Shown: positions 21,474 through 31,150 of the stretch, piece after piece | How the letters are laid out: each line of letters starts with the position of its first letter | Position numbering within the stretch: the first letter of the stretch is position 1 | From: Prochlorococcus sp. AG-402-P18 | Lineage (GTDB): Bacteria; Cyanobacteriota; Cyanobacteriia; PCC-6307; Cyanobiaceae | Direction: 5' to 3' | Assembly (NCBI GenBank): GCA_003216275.1 | Contig: QCJC01000003.1 | Coordinates: 78,573 to 142,572, forward strand | Length of the DNA: 64,000 nt | Position numbers and translations under genes: made by a program | The notes under the pieces: generated by a model | What the model was told of the DNA's origin: nothing | The model's database searches: none | Seen by the model: the letters and a program-made list of their open reading frames with translations, nothing else

Positions 21474-22664
21474 TTGACGGAGAGCTTACAAAATTTAGGT
21501 GTGAATTTTCAACTAGGACGCACCAAAACTGTTAGGAGAGCTTACGGAATCGATGAAATTGCATTGGTTCCAGGCAGTAGAACAGTTGATCCTGAAATTA
21601 CAAGAACGACTTGGGAAATTGGTGGATTTGAAAGAGATATTCCAATCATTGCAAGTGCTATGGATGGAGTGGTCGATGTGAATATGGCTGTTTCATTATC
21701 AAATATGGGATCTCTAGGTGTTTTAAATCTAGAAGGGGTACAAACAAGATATGAGGATCCAGAGCCTGTTTTAAACAAAATAACCTCAACAGGAAAAGAA
21801 GAATTCGTTCCTTTGATGCAAGAAATTTATAAACAGCCAATAAAGGAAGAACTTATTTTAAAAAGAATTCAAGAGATAAAGGAAAGAGGAGGAATTGCGG
21901 CTGTTAGTGGCACTCCACTCGCTGCAATCAAGTTCGGAAATAAAATAAAAGATTTTGGTGCAGATTTATTCTTTCTTCAAGCAACTGTCGTTTCAACAGA
22001 GCACATAGGTAAAAAAGGTAATCAGAATCTAGATCTTTTTCATCTTTGCCAAAACATTGGTATTCCCGTGGCAGTTGGTAATTGTGTTACTTATGAAGTT
22101 TCATTAGAACTAATGAGAGCCGGGGCAGCTGCCATAATGGTTGGTATTGGCCCTGGTGCAGCATGCACTTCTAGAGGCGTACTAGGTGTTGGAGTGCCTC
22201 AAGCAACAGCTATTTCTGATTGTGCTGCAGCAAGAAATGATTATCAGAAAGAGACTGGTAAATATGTTCCAATTATCGCTGATGGTGGAATTATTACTGG
22301 TGGAGATATATGCAAATGCATAGCTTGCGGAGCTGATTCAGTAATGATTGGATCCCCTATAGCCAGATCAAAAGAGGCGCCTGGAAAAGGTTTTCATTGG
22401 GGCATGGCAACACCCAGTCCTGTACTCCCAAGAGGTACGAGAATCAAAGTGGGAACAACAGGAAGTTTAAAAAGCATTCTCCTTGGCCCTGCGATCCTGG
22501 ATGATGGTACACACAATTTATTAGGCGCAATTAAAACTTCCATGGGGACATTAGGAGCAATAGATCTCAAAGAAATGCAGAAAGTTGAAGTGGTAATAGC
22601 ACCTTCTTTGTTAACAGAAGGAAAGGTTTACCAAAAGGCGCAACAACTCGGCATGGGCAAGTAA
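21474..22664 (+). CDS. guaB: GuaB-type IMP dehydrogenase-related protein
   Basis: An IMPDH/GMPR-family barrel enzyme without CBS domains, corresponding to the short GuaB3-type proteins common in cyanobacteria and actinobacteria. Motifs: YGIDEIALVPG near the start, the nucleophile loop GPGAACTSRGVLG (Cys231), IADGGIITGGD and DSVMIGSPIARSKEAPG. The product would act in purine/GMP metabolism, but GuaB3-type enzymes have been biochemically disputed. TTG 21474 opens the frame; a GTG at 21501 would start nearer the usual family N-terminus. The downstream neighbour is Yfr1. Confidence 0.88.
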   Translation: MTESLQNLGVNFQLGRTKTVRRAYGIDEIALVPGSRTVDPEITRTTWEIGGFERDIPIIASAMDGVVDVNMAVSLSNMGSLGVLNLEGVQTRYEDPEPVLNKITSTGKEEFVPLMQEIYKQPIKEELILKRIQEIKERGGIAAVSGTPLAAIKFGNKIKDFGADLFFLQATVVSTEHIGKKGNQNLDLFHLCQNIGIPVAVGNCVTYEVSLELMRAGAAAIMVGIGPGAACTSRGVLGVGVPQATAISDCAAARNDYQKETGKYVPIIADGGIITGGDICKCIACGADSVMIGSPIARSKEAPGKGFHWGMATPSPVLPRGTRIKVGTTGSLKSILLGPAILDDGTHNLLGAIKTSMGTLGAIDLKEMQKVEVVIAPSLLTEGKVYQKAQQLGMGK

Positions 22665-22711
22665 AGATGCTGAAAGATTTCATAATTAAACACACGAGTT
22701 AGAATTGGTTA

Positions 22712-22773
22712 GTGAGAGCCTTATCTCTCACACTCCTCACACACAACATGGCTCGACTTGTTCGGGCTTTTCT
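22712..22773 (+). ncRNA. yfr1: Yfr1 small regulatory RNA
   Basis: The sequence has the three diagnostic parts of Yfr1: a 5' hairpin GTGAGAG/CTCTCAC (22712-22718 with 22725-22731), the single-stranded motif ACTCCTCACAC (22732-22742), and a 3' hairpin GCTCGA/TCGGGC (22751-22767) with a T-rich tail acting as terminator. A -10-like TAGAAT (22700-22705) lies 6 bp upstream of the proposed first base. The place between the guaB-type gene and trxA is the known yfr1 location in Prochlorococcus. Yfr1 is an abundant antisense regulator that pairs through the CCUC motif, reportedly with porin mRNAs. Confidence 0.93.
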
Positions 22774-22879
22774 TATTAAAAAATACGAATCAATATTCAA
22801 ACTTCGTTTAAAAATGGCAGAAAAACATTTCTTAGGCAAAATACAATTGTTATGATCTAAGTCTTAAGACTTCAAAGGT

Positions 22880-23203
22880 ATGTCCACCGCTTCTCCTGTA
22901 ACCGATTCCTCTTTTGAACAGGAAGTTCTCCAAAGCGATGTGCCTGTATTGGTTGATTTCTGGGCACCTTGGTGCGGTCCTTGCCGAATGGTTGCTCCAA
23001 TTGTTGAGGAGATCTCAAAGGATTTCGAAGGAAAAATAAAAGTTTTCAAACTCAATACAGACGAGAACCCAAATGTTGCTAGTCAGTATGGAATCAGAAG
23101 CATACCTACTCTTATGATTTTTAAAGGAGGGCAAAAAGTAGACACTGTTGTCGGAGCAGTGCCCAAAGCGACTCTCTCTGGGACAATTTCAAAACATCTT
23201 TAA
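22880..23203 (+). CDS. trxA: Thioredoxin
   Basis: 107-residue m-type thioredoxin with the active site WCGPC (31-35) inside [13 protein letters not shown], followed by the cis-proline region RSIPTLMIF. It reduces disulfides of Calvin-cycle and other enzymes in the cytoplasm, fed by ferredoxin- or NADPH-thioredoxin reductase. Full length; the start is ATG 22880. yfr1 ends about 107 bp upstream, and hisH follows after 53 bp. Confidence 0.97.
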   Translation: MSTASPVTDSSFEQEVLQSDVPVLVDFWAPWCGPCRMVAPIVEEISKDFEGKIKVFKLNTDENPNVASQYGIRSIPTLMIFKGGQKVDTVVGAVPKATLSGTISKHL

Positions 23204-23256
23204 TTAAATAACTATTGATTTTTTATTACTTATTGGCTGATTATTAGGTACATCTC

Positions 23257-23886
23257 TTGGCAAAGATTGGATTAATAGATTACGGAATGGGGAATCTATT
23301 TTCAGTTCAGCAAGCCTTTAAAAGGCTTAATCAACCTTTAAATAATGTTAGGGATAAAAACTCTATTGTTGAGTGTGATGCCTTGATCCTTCCAGGAGTA
23401 GGCGCTTTTGATGCGGCTATGGTTAATTTACAAAAAACGAATTTAATTCCTTCGATAATTGATTGGGTCAATAATGGGAAACCTCTTCTAGGAATTTGTT
23501 TAGGCTTACAGCTTTTATTTGAAGGCAGTGATGAAGGTTCTTTGAAGGGACTAGGATTGATAAAAGGTCATATTCGTAGACTACCTCAAGAAGAAAATGA
23601 AAGAATTCCTCATATGGGTTGGGCTCCAATATCGATAAAGAATCAATGTCCTATTTTTAATAATGATCTAGGTTCGGACTGGATGTATTTCGTTCATTCT
23701 TATTCTGCATGCCCTTCAGAAGAAAAAAATATTGTTGCGACTTCAAAATTTGGTACAACTGATGTAACAGCAATGGTTTGGCACAAGAATACAGGTGCCT
23801 GTCAGTTTCATCCTGAAAAATCCGGAAAGAAAGGACAAGAATTACTTTTAAATTGGATTAAATGGTTAGAAAACGCTGAATATTAA
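23257..23886 (+). CDS. hisH: Imidazole glycerol phosphate synthase subunit HisH
   Basis: Glutaminase subunit that supplies ammonia to HisF in histidine synthesis. Class I amidotransferase triad: Cys81 in LLGICLGLQLLF, His185 and Glu187 in CQFHPEKSG. The 209-residue length is normal. The frame starts at TTG 23257, immediately followed by AKIGLIDYGMGN, the expected N-terminus. The stop is 1 bp before the rsmD start, so the two are probably co-translated. Confidence 0.96.
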   Translation: MAKIGLIDYGMGNLFSVQQAFKRLNQPLNNVRDKNSIVECDALILPGVGAFDAAMVNLQKTNLIPSIIDWVNNGKPLLGICLGLQLLFEGSDEGSLKGLGLIKGHIRRLPQEENERIPHMGWAPISIKNQCPIFNNDLGSDWMYFVHSYSACPSEEKNIVATSKFGTTDVTAMVWHKNTGACQFHPEKSGKKGQELLLNWIKWLENAEY

Positions 23887-23887
23887 C

Positions 23888-24490
23888 TTGAAAGGAAATC
23901 TAAGACTTATATCTGGGACGAAGATTAGAAGTCCTTTAAGCAATGAAACCAGACCCACCACTTCAAAAGTGAGAGAAGCAATAGTAAATATTCTAGGTAA
24001 AAATCTTTATAATTCCAGTTGGCTGGATCTTTGCAGTGGGACTGGAGTAATGGCATGCGAAGTTCTTCAACAAGGTGCAAAAAGAATACTTGCTGTTGAA
24101 AAGCAAAGGGAAACAGCAAGATTATGCAAACTTAATCTCAAAGATGTCTCCAATAAACTTCAAGAACCTGTTTATTATGAAGTCGTCTGTAAAGAGGTAA
24201 TATCATTTCTTAAAAAAGGGCCTAAAGATATAAAATTCAAATTTCTTAAAGAATTTCCTTATTTCGGTAAAGAATTTGATTTTATTTATCTTGATCCTCC
24301 CTACAACTCTAGTATTTATGAACTTTCTCAAGAAATTTTGCTATCAAAGAAATGGATCAAAGAATCATCTACTTTGATTTGTGAATGCTCGTCAAAATCG
24401 CTTCCAGAGATACATAATGGATGGGAAATAAATAGAAAAAAAATTTATGGTAATACATCTCTTTTTTTTCTTACTCCCAATCAGGCATAG
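23888..24490 (+). CDS. rsmD: 16S rRNA (guanine-N2)-methyltransferase RsmD family
   Basis: SAM-dependent methyltransferase modifying G966 of 16S rRNA (E. coli numbering). Visible motifs: N-terminal [24 protein letters not shown] motif [14 protein letters not shown] and catalytic YLDPPYNSS. 200 residues, TTG start. Its last 20 bp overlap the end of petG on the opposite strand. Confidence 0.92.
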
Positions 24491-24590
24491 AACTACTTCG
24501 TCGATACTGATTCCATGCACTGACAAAAAGACCTAATAAAGTTATTGGAACTAATCCAAGAACTATCCCACATAGGAGGGGCTCAATCAT
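24471..24590 (-). CDS. petG: Cytochrome b6f complex subunit PetG
   Basis: A 39-residue single-helix protein read from ATG at 24590. It begins [15 protein letters not shown] and ends [14 protein letters not shown], essentially the PetG consensus. PetG is a small thylakoid subunit needed for stability of the cytochrome b6f complex. It is convergent with rsmD, overlapping it by 20 bp, and divergent from cytM, with 56 bp between the starts. PetG and cytochrome cM are both electron-transport proteins. Confidence 0.95.
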
Positions 24591-24646
24591 TGGCTCGCAT
24601 TTTTCAGAAGTATTAACCACAATTGTTTCATGTCAAAGAGGTTTTC

Positions 24647-25036
24647 GTGAATACTCCGTCATCAAAAGCATTAATAACCAAAAGTAACAAAATGAGCTCC
24701 TTACGAATATTTTTACTTTCCATAATCATTATTGCTTTACTAACAACTCTTTGGACAATAGGAGGCTTTAAACAGGATCCATTAATAACAGAAACGTTAT
24801 CCATTCGAGGTGAACCTTTAAATGGGAGCAAATTATTTAAAATTAATTGCGTAGGTTGTCATGGAATTTCTGCTCAAGGTCTGGTTGGCCCCGATCTCCA
24901 CGAGGTAACTGAACAACTAAGTGATAAAAAGATTATTAATCAAGTTATCAGAGGTCTTACACCACCCATGCCAAGTTTTGAAATTGAACCTCAATCAATG
25001 GCTGACTTATTGGCATATATGCACTCATTAAGTTAG
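24647..25036 (+). CDS. cytM: Membrane-anchored c-type cytochrome (cytochrome cM-like)
   Basis: The GTG at 24647 is preceded by a good ribosome site, AAGAGG, five bases upstream, which favours it over the TTG 24 bp further up; the product is 129 residues. An uncleaved-looking hydrophobic segment (about 20-40) is followed by the haem site CVGCH and a Met ligand region PPMPSFE. Size and anchor fit cytochrome cM, whose role in cyanobacteria is still debated (respiratory donor or regulator under stress). Confidence 0.85.
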   Translation: MNTPSSKALITKSNKMSSLRIFLLSIIIIALLTTLWTIGGFKQDPLITETLSIRGEPLNGSKLFKINCVGCHGISAQGLVGPDLHEVTEQLSDKKIINQVIRGLTPPMPSFEIEPQSMADLLAYMHSLS

Positions 25037-25038
25037 TA

Positions 25039-25776
25039 GTGGATTCCAAAAAAAAATTAATAGTTGTACTTGTTGAGCCAGCAGGGACAATAAATATTGG
25101 TAGCGTTGCAAGATTGTGCAAAAATTTCGAGATTGATGAATTAAGACTTGTCTCTCCTAAATGCAATCATTTATCTCAAGATTCTCAAAATATGGCTGTT
25201 AAAGGGCTAAAAATATTAAATGAAGCAAAGTTATATAAGAACTTATATGAAGCACTTTCAGACTGCGCAAGAATTATCGCAACTTGTGGAAGGAAAGAGC
25301 ATGGAGATATACCACTCCACTCAAATAAAGAAGCATTGAGCTGGGCACTAGAATCAAAAAGAGGAGATAAAATTGCTTTAATTTTTGGAAGAGAGAATCG
25401 AGGCTTAACAAATGAAGAGCTTCTAATTGCAAATAAGATAATTAGCCTTAATACAAATGAAAAATACCCATCACTAAATCTTTCTCATGCAGTAGCTATT
25501 GTCCTGCACCAATTAAATCAACTTAAACAAAATGATTTGTTTAAAAACGAAAAAGTCGAAAGTTTACCAGCAAATATAATTAAATTTGAAGATTGTATTA
25601 ATGATGTAGGTAGTTTTCTATTAGATATTGGTTTTTTAATGAAACATACTTATAAGGCTAGAATGTCAAAGATAAAACAATTGCTTCGAAGAGCCCAAGT
25701 TAAAGATGATGAGGTTGCCTTAATCAGAGGTATAGTAAGACAAGCTAGATGGGCAATTAAAAATAAAAATGATTAA
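25039..25776 (+). CDS. TrmJ/SpoU-type RNA 2'-O-methyltransferase
   Basis: 245-residue SPOUT-family protein. N-terminal VVLVEPAGTINIGSVARLCKN, the SAM-knot motif IFGRENRGLTNEEL and the C-terminal LNLSHAVAIVLHQL are clear. The closest characterised relatives methylate tRNA position 32 (TrmJ); the tRNA target is inferred. The C-terminal helical extension (RRAQVKDDEVALIRGI) is typical. The GTG start is 2 bp after the cytM stop, implying coupling. Confidence 0.88.
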   Translation: MDSKKKLIVVLVEPAGTINIGSVARLCKNFEIDELRLVSPKCNHLSQDSQNMAVKGLKILNEAKLYKNLYEALSDCARIIATCGRKEHGDIPLHSNKEALSWALESKRGDKIALIFGRENRGLTNEELLIANKIISLNTNEKYPSLNLSHAVAIVLHQLNQLKQNDLFKNEKVESLPANIIKFEDCINDVGSFLLDIGFLMKHTYKARMSKIKQLLRRAQVKDDEVALIRGIVRQARWAIKNKND

Positions 25777-25829
25777 TTAAAAATTAAAGGTAGAATAGAT
25801 AGGAAAGGCTATATTATTTAATTTATAAA

Positions 25830-26912
25830 GTGAATAATCATCTCAAGACTATAACTAATATTATATTTACAAGCATAGGCCTATCAGTAATCTTAGGAAG
25901 CTTACTAAGAATAGTCGGTCCTATTTATCAAAAGAACCAAAGCAACAGAACACTAACTTCAGCAAATAAATCAAAGAGATTTCAAAATAGAGAATCGATT
26001 CAGATGAATAAATATTTATTAAATTTCTCATTCAATGAGAACAAAATTGATCGAAACTTCATAAGAATAGAAAAACTTATTACTAATTGGGAAGCACATA
26101 TCAAAGAATCTAATGGCTTGGAGGCTAGTTGTTTTTTCTTATCATTAGATAACAAAACCTATGCAGAAATAAAATCTAAAGACAAGCTTTCTGCAGCTAG
26201 TAGCATAAAGGTTCCTATTCTTATTGTTTTACTCAAAATGCTAGATAGTGGGGAAATATCATGGGATGAAAAGTTAATACTTTCAAAAGAAGTAATTGGT
26301 AGTGGCTCAGGATGGATGGCATATCAAAAAATTGGTGAAGAATTTCCAATATTTGAAGTAGCAACTGAAATGATTAGAGTCAGTGATAATACAGCAACTA
26401 ATTTATTAATAAAACGCTTAGGGGGTATCGATGAACTTAATAAGAGTTTTAATAAGCTAGGGCTGAGAAATACACGAATAAAAAGCTATCTTCCTGACTT
26501 AGATGGTACAAACTTAACCTCAACCATGGATCTGACACTAATAATGGCTTTAGTTGACAATGGATATTTACTTTCTAATCGTTCTAGAGACATTTTTAGG
26601 GAAATAATGAGTAAATCCAAAACAAATACTTTGATACCTGCAGGAATATTGAGTGGATTAGGTAAAGAAACAGATGACATTGACTATCATCTCTCGACCA
26701 AAGGTTATGTCATTTACAATAAAACTGGTGACATTGGCATCTCATATTCAGATACTGCTTTAATTCAAACTCCCTATAACTCAAGGGCATTTGCAACTTT
26801 TATAGTCCAAGGCCCATTTAATGATCCACGATCAGCAGAATTGATAAGAAAATTATCAGCAGAATTGATTGAATTTTTAGATCCAAATCAAAATGCGCGA
26901 AATACAAAATAG
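25830..26912 (+). CDS. Class A beta-lactamase-like serine hydrolase, membrane anchored
   Basis: An N-terminal hydrophobic anchor (about 12-30) is followed by a beta-lactamase/PBP fold: SSIK (Ser124-Lys127), SDN (185-187) and KTG (298-300). The general-base Glu of the omega loop of true class A enzymes is not obvious; the region reads YLPDLDGTNLTS. It may therefore be a penicillin-binding/peptidase-like relative rather than an antibiotic-resistance enzyme. 360 residues. It starts at GTG 25830 and is probably periplasmic, attached to the inner membrane. Confidence 0.83.
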   Translation: MNNHLKTITNIIFTSIGLSVILGSLLRIVGPIYQKNQSNRTLTSANKSKRFQNRESIQMNKYLLNFSFNENKIDRNFIRIEKLITNWEAHIKESNGLEASCFFLSLDNKTYAEIKSKDKLSAASSIKVPILIVLLKMLDSGEISWDEKLILSKEVIGSGSGWMAYQKIGEEFPIFEVATEMIRVSDNTATNLLIKRLGGIDELNKSFNKLGLRNTRIKSYLPDLDGTNLTSTMDLTLIMALVDNGYLLSNRSRDIFREIMSKSKTNTLIPAGILSGLGKETDDIDYHLSTKGYVIYNKTGDIGISYSDTALIQTPYNSRAFATFIVQGPFNDPRSAELIRKLSAELIEFLDPNQNARNTK

Positions 26913-27021
26913 AATTTTTTTAGTGATTTAATAAAAAAGATAGTTTTATTATCATTTTTTTAAAATTTATTTATCTAAAGAGACCTACCTATGAAACAAT
27001 CAACCTACTACTAAAAAGAAA

Positions 27022-28110
27022 GTGAGTTCAACAAGAAAACGCAGGGTTTTTCCATTCACTTCCGTGATTGGTCAAGAAGAAATGAAGCTTGCGCTTCTGC
27101 TAAATGTTATTGACCCAAGAATTGGTGGAGTAATGATTATGGGGGACAGAGGGACTGGAAAATCCACAACCATAAGAGCCCTTGCTGATCTTTTACCTGC
27201 TATTGAAGTGGTTGAGGGAGACCCCTATAACAGTTCTCTTGATGATCCAGATCTCCAAAGTAATGATGTAAGAGAAAAAATAGAAGGTGGGGGCGAGATT
27301 CAAAAAGGAGAGAAGCAAGTACCAATGGTTGATCTACCTCTGGGAGCGACAGAAGATAGACTTTGCGGGACTATAGATATAGAGAAAGCACTTAGTGAAG
27401 GAGTTAGAGCGTTTGAGCCAGGGCTCTTAGCGAAAGCCAATAGAGGCTTGCTTTATGTTGATGAAGTCAACCTTTTAGATGATCATCTTGTTGACGTCCT
27501 TTTAGACTCAGCAGCATCAGGCTGGAATACGGTTGAAAGGGAAGGTATTTCCATTCGCCATCCAGCAAGGTTTGTACTTATTGGTTCAGGTAATCCAGAG
27601 GAAGGAGAATTAAGACCCCAGTTACTTGACCGGTTCGGAATGAGCGTCGAAGTCAGGACTGTAAGAGAAGCCAAACTTAGAGTTCAAGTCGTTGATCAAC
27701 GGACAGCTTTTGATAATAATCCTGACGCTTTCAGTGATTCAGTCCAAGGGAACCAGGACTCGCTTCAACAAAAAGTAGTTGCTGCTCAAAATTTACTTAA
27801 TGAAGTAAGCATAGATGAAGATCTGAGGTTGAGGATATCTGCTGTTTGTGGTGAACTTGATGTTGATGGACTAAGAGGAGATATTGTTACGAATAGGGCT
27901 GCTAGAGCTCTTGCAGCATTTGAAGGTAGAAGAGAAGTAACTGAAGAAGATATTGCCCGTGTTGTTTCAACAGCGCTAAGACATAGACTTAGAAAAGATC
28001 CTCTGGAACAAGTTGATTCTGGAGACAGAGTAATCAAAGCTTTTTGCAAAGTATTCGAAAGAAGTGAAAGCAATGATATTTCTGGATTTGAACTAACCAC
28101 ATCAAAATAA
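27022..28110 (+). CDS. chlI: Magnesium chelatase ATPase subunit I
   Basis: AAA+ subunit that, with ChlD and ChlH, inserts Mg2+ into protoporphyrin IX at the start of the chlorophyll branch. 362 residues: [11 protein letters not shown], Walker A GDRGTGKS (41-48), Walker [14 protein letters not shown] and the sensor region [22 protein letters not shown] start. ruvC begins at the base after the stop codon, so they are probably cotranscribed. Confidence 0.97.
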   Translation: MSSTRKRRVFPFTSVIGQEEMKLALLLNVIDPRIGGVMIMGDRGTGKSTTIRALADLLPAIEVVEGDPYNSSLDDPDLQSNDVREKIEGGGEIQKGEKQVPMVDLPLGATEDRLCGTIDIEKALSEGVRAFEPGLLAKANRGLLYVDEVNLLDDHLVDVLLDSAASGWNTVEREGISIRHPARFVLIGSGNPEEGELRPQLLDRFGMSVEVRTVREAKLRVQVVDQRTAFDNNPDAFSDSVQGNQDSLQQKVVAAQNLLNEVSIDEDLRLRISAVCGELDVDGLRGDIVTNRAARALAAFEGRREVTEEDIARVVSTALRHRLRKDPLEQVDSGDRVIKAFCKVFERSESNDISGFELTTSK

Positions 28111-28575
28111 GTGAGATTCATAGGGATAGATCCAGGACTTGCGAGAGTAGGTTATGGAATCATTGATGAAATAGAAGGAAGGAAAAAAATGCTTGATTGC
28201 GGTATTATAGAAACCAAATCATCTCAAAAAGAAGAAGAGAGACTTCTAGAAATATCTAATGATTTAAGCTTAATAATAAAAAAATGGAGCCCCAAAATAG
28301 CTGCTGTAGAAAAATTTTTTTTCTACAGGTCAAGTACAACAATTAGTGTCGTTCAGGCTAGAGGAGTAATAATTATGACTTTAGGAAAGCACAATCTTTC
28401 GATATTAGAGTTTCCACCCATGCAAATAAAACTTGCAGTAACCGGTTATGGACATTCAAAAAAAGATGACGTTTTGAACTCTGTTATGAGTGAACTTAAT
28501 CTCAGTTCTGCACCAAAGCCAGATGACGCTGCGGATGCACTAGCAATTGCTCTTACAGGTATCTATCTTCAATAA
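28111..28575 (+). CDS. ruvC: Holliday junction resolvase RuvC
   Basis: 154-residue endonuclease that resolves Holliday junctions made by RuvAB. The RNase H-like acidic residues are visible in [13 protein letters not shown] (Asp7), [12 protein letters not shown] (Glu), and the C-terminal [12 protein letters not shown]. The start is GTG, directly abutting chlI. Confidence 0.95.
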   Translation: MRFIGIDPGLARVGYGIIDEIEGRKKMLDCGIIETKSSQKEEERLLEISNDLSLIIKKWSPKIAAVEKFFFYRSSTTISVVQARGVIIMTLGKHNLSILEFPPMQIKLAVTGYGHSKKDDVLNSVMSELNLSSAPKPDDAADALAIALTGIYLQ

Positions 28576-28602
28576 TTTCTTAATTCTACAAAAGCTATTT
28601 AT

Positions 28603-29199
28603 TTGAAAAAAATGCATGAAAATATAGAATCAAAAAAAGAACTTAAAAGAAAAGAATACAAGCTCATTCGTTATTCTAATCATTCAATAATACATGAAGA
28701 GATAAAAAAAAATGTCCGAAACTCTTTAAGAATACTTTTAAATAAATATCATTCTGAAGGGAAATATATTGGTATTTATTGGCCATTAAGAGGTGAGGTA
28801 GACATAAGGTTTATAAAAGATATTTACAATTATAAGTTAGTTTTACCCTCATGTTCAAAAGCTGGTGGTATAAATTATCATCATTGGTCAGAAAAAGAAT
28901 TAAAGGTTGATGCCTTCAGCATACCGGCACCGATGTCAGAGAAAATCATCAACCCTATTGATATTTCTATCCTATTTGTACCAGCAATAGCTATTGATCA
29001 GGAAGGATACAGATTAGGCTATGGAGGAGGATATTTTGATCGTCTTCGTCAAAGAGATAGATGGTCTTCAATCCCAGCATTCTTAGTTATCAGTCAAAAT
29101 TGTATATCTAAAAATCCATTACCCAGGGACGAATGGGACATACCATTTAATGGTTGGATTAGCGAGAAAGGTCTATATCAAATTGAGGCAACTAAATAA
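28603..29199 (+). CDS. 5-formyltetrahydrofolate cyclo-ligase
   Basis: Converts 5-formyl-THF to 5,10-methenyl-THF with ATP. Family signatures in 198 residues: IGIYWPLRGEVDIRF, LFVPAIAIDQEGYRLGYGGG and GGGYFDRLRQR. The frame opens at TTG 28603; the ATG three codons later is equally plausible. Functionally it belongs with folD in one-carbon metabolism, though the two are 18 kb apart. Confidence 0.92.
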   Translation: MKKMHENIESKKELKRKEYKLIRYSNHSIIHEEIKKNVRNSLRILLNKYHSEGKYIGIYWPLRGEVDIRFIKDIYNYKLVLPSCSKAGGINYHHWSEKELKVDAFSIPAPMSEKIINPIDISILFVPAIAIDQEGYRLGYGGGYFDRLRQRDRWSSIPAFLVISQNCISKNPLPRDEWDIPFNGWISEKGLYQIEATK

Positions 29200-29241
29200 T
29201 TAGTTAGGGTCTAAGATAAATCAATTAATAGATCTGACGAG

Positions 29242-29703
29242 GTGAATCAAATCAAGGAATATTCTTTCGACAATAGCTTTGGAAGTAATTCATTAGATAG
29301 TCTTATAGAGCGTCTTCAATCAACTTCAGACCCCAAAAGGCGCTATGAATATATTTTATGGCTTGCTAAAAGTCTTCCAATTTTAAATGAAGAACTACAT
29401 CTGGAAACCACTAAAGTAAAAGGATGCATCTCAGAGGTATACGTTCTTGGTATTCTTCTCAACGGAAAAATTCAATGGAAAGGATATTCAGATGCACTTA
29501 TAACGAAAGGATTGCTAGCTTTTCTTATAAAAGGTTTAAATGATCTAACACCTTCTGAAGTACTCTCTATTGATGAAAAGTTTATTGAGATGACAGGACT
29601 AAGCAAAAGCTTGACTCCATCAAGAGCGAATGGTTTTCTTAACATATTTCTAAAAATGAAAGCGCAAGCCAAAAAACTCTTATTACCAAGCTCTGATAAT
29701 TAA
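29242..29703 (+). CDS. sufE: Cysteine desulfuration protein SufE
   Basis: Accepts sulfur from the desulfurase SufS and passes it to the SufBCD iron-sulfur scaffold. The active Cys lies in KVKGCISEVYV, followed by YSDALITKGLLAFLI and LTPSRANGFLNIFLKMKAQA, all family hallmarks. 153 residues, GTG start, soluble. The partner suf genes are not in this window. Confidence 0.94.
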   Translation: MNQIKEYSFDNSFGSNSLDSLIERLQSTSDPKRRYEYILWLAKSLPILNEELHLETTKVKGCISEVYVLGILLNGKIQWKGYSDALITKGLLAFLIKGLNDLTPSEVLSIDEKFIEMTGLSKSLTPSRANGFLNIFLKMKAQAKKLLLPSSDN

Positions 29704-29742
29704 AAATAGTGTATTAAAAAAAAATCATCGCATCATCAAAAC

Positions 29743-31059
29743 ATGAAAAAAATTGGAATCGGTTTACTTGGCCTGGGCACTGTTGGTCAAGGTGTTGCAA
29801 ATATCATTAGTGATCCAAATGGTAGACATCCATTGGTTGGAGAACTTGAGCTAGTAGGTGTTGCAGTAAAGAATCTACAAAAAGAAAGAAATGTCTCCTT
29901 CCCACACTCAATACTTACTAGCAATCCAATTGAGATAGTAAATAATCCCAATATTCAAATAGTTGTTGAAGTAATGGGTGGAATAGAGCCAGCAAAATCA
30001 TTAATCATCCAAGCCATAAGAGCTGGTAAATCTGTTGTAACCGCTAATAAAGCAGTAATTGCAAGACATGGAGAGGAGATTGCAAATGAAGCAAAAGCCG
30101 CTGGAGTTTATGTGCTAATAGAAGCAGCAGTAGGAGGGGGCATCCCAATAATTGAGCCTCTTAAGCAATCGCTTGGAGGAAATCAGATAACTAAGGTAAG
30201 CGGAATTATAAACGGAACAACCAATTACATCCTTTCCCGAATGGATAAAGAAGGAGTAAATTATGCAGAGGTATTAAAAGATGCCCAGGAACTTGGGTAT
30301 GCAGAGAGTGATCCTGCCGCTGATGTAGAAGGATCAGACGCAGCTGATAAAATTGCAATTTTAAGTGGGCTTGCCTTTGGCGGAGCAATTAATCGAGCTG
30401 ACATTCCAACCACTGGAATAAATCACCTAGAGGCAATAGATGTTAATTACGCTAGAAAGTTGGGCTATGGAATTAAGCTATTAGCAATATCTGAAAGAGA
30501 CAATACCCAAACAGAATGTGAAAGCAGTCAGCCCCTATCTGTATGGGTTGAACCTACATTGGTTCCTGAAGAAAATCCATTAGCAGGCGTAAATGGCGTG
30601 AACAATGCAATCCTTGTAGAAGGAAATCCTATTGGTCAAGTAATGTTTTTTGGCCCAGGCGCTGGCTCAGGTCCAACTGCATCAGCTGTTGTTGCAGACA
30701 TACTTAACATTGCTGGTATTCAGTCAATGAGTGTAGACAAAGTCCTTAACTTAGATCCTCTGCTATCAGCAAAAAGTTGGAAAAGTTGCCACGTAGCTGA
30801 AGAGAGAGAAATAACTAAAAAGAATTACATAAGGCTAATTGCCGAAGACACCCCTGGTGTGATCGGACAAATAGGAGGTATTTTTGGACAAAAGAAAATA
30901 TCTATTGAATCAATCGTGCAATTTGATGCAACCAATAATGAAGCAGAAATAGTTGTTATTACTCATAATATAAAGCAAGGTCAACTTCAAGATGCTCTTT
31001 TAGATATAAAGAACTTGCCACAAGTAAAAAAAATTGCAGCAACGATGGGTTGCCTTTAG
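29743..31059 (+). CDS. hom: Homoserine dehydrogenase
   Basis: Reduces aspartate semialdehyde to homoserine for threonine, methionine and isoleucine synthesis. 438 residues: NAD(P)-binding GLLGLGTVGQGV (7-18), TANKAVIA, the catalytic segment GIINGTTNYILSRM, ADVEGSDAADKIAIL, and a C-terminal ACT domain (about 355-438) for amino-acid feedback. Monofunctional (no aspartokinase part). Confidence 0.97.
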   Translation: MKKIGIGLLGLGTVGQGVANIISDPNGRHPLVGELELVGVAVKNLQKERNVSFPHSILTSNPIEIVNNPNIQIVVEVMGGIEPAKSLIIQAIRAGKSVVTANKAVIARHGEEIANEAKAAGVYVLIEAAVGGGIPIIEPLKQSLGGNQITKVSGIINGTTNYILSRMDKEGVNYAEVLKDAQELGYAESDPAADVEGSDAADKIAILSGLAFGGAINRADIPTTGINHLEAIDVNYARKLGYGIKLLAISERDNTQTECESSQPLSVWVEPTLVPEENPLAGVNGVNNAILVEGNPIGQVMFFGPGAGSGPTASAVVADILNIAGIQSMSVDKVLNLDPLLSAKSWKSCHVAEEREITKKNYIRLIAEDTPGVIGQIGGIFGQKKISIESIVQFDATNNEAEIVVITHNIKQGQLQDALLDIKNLPQVKKIAATMGCL

Positions 31060-31150
31060 CTAACGAAAACTAGTCAAATCGAATTTAAGTTGCTAATTAT
31101 ATAAATATAAAAGAGAAATTTCAGTTTAAATTTCTTTTCGAAACTAAACT

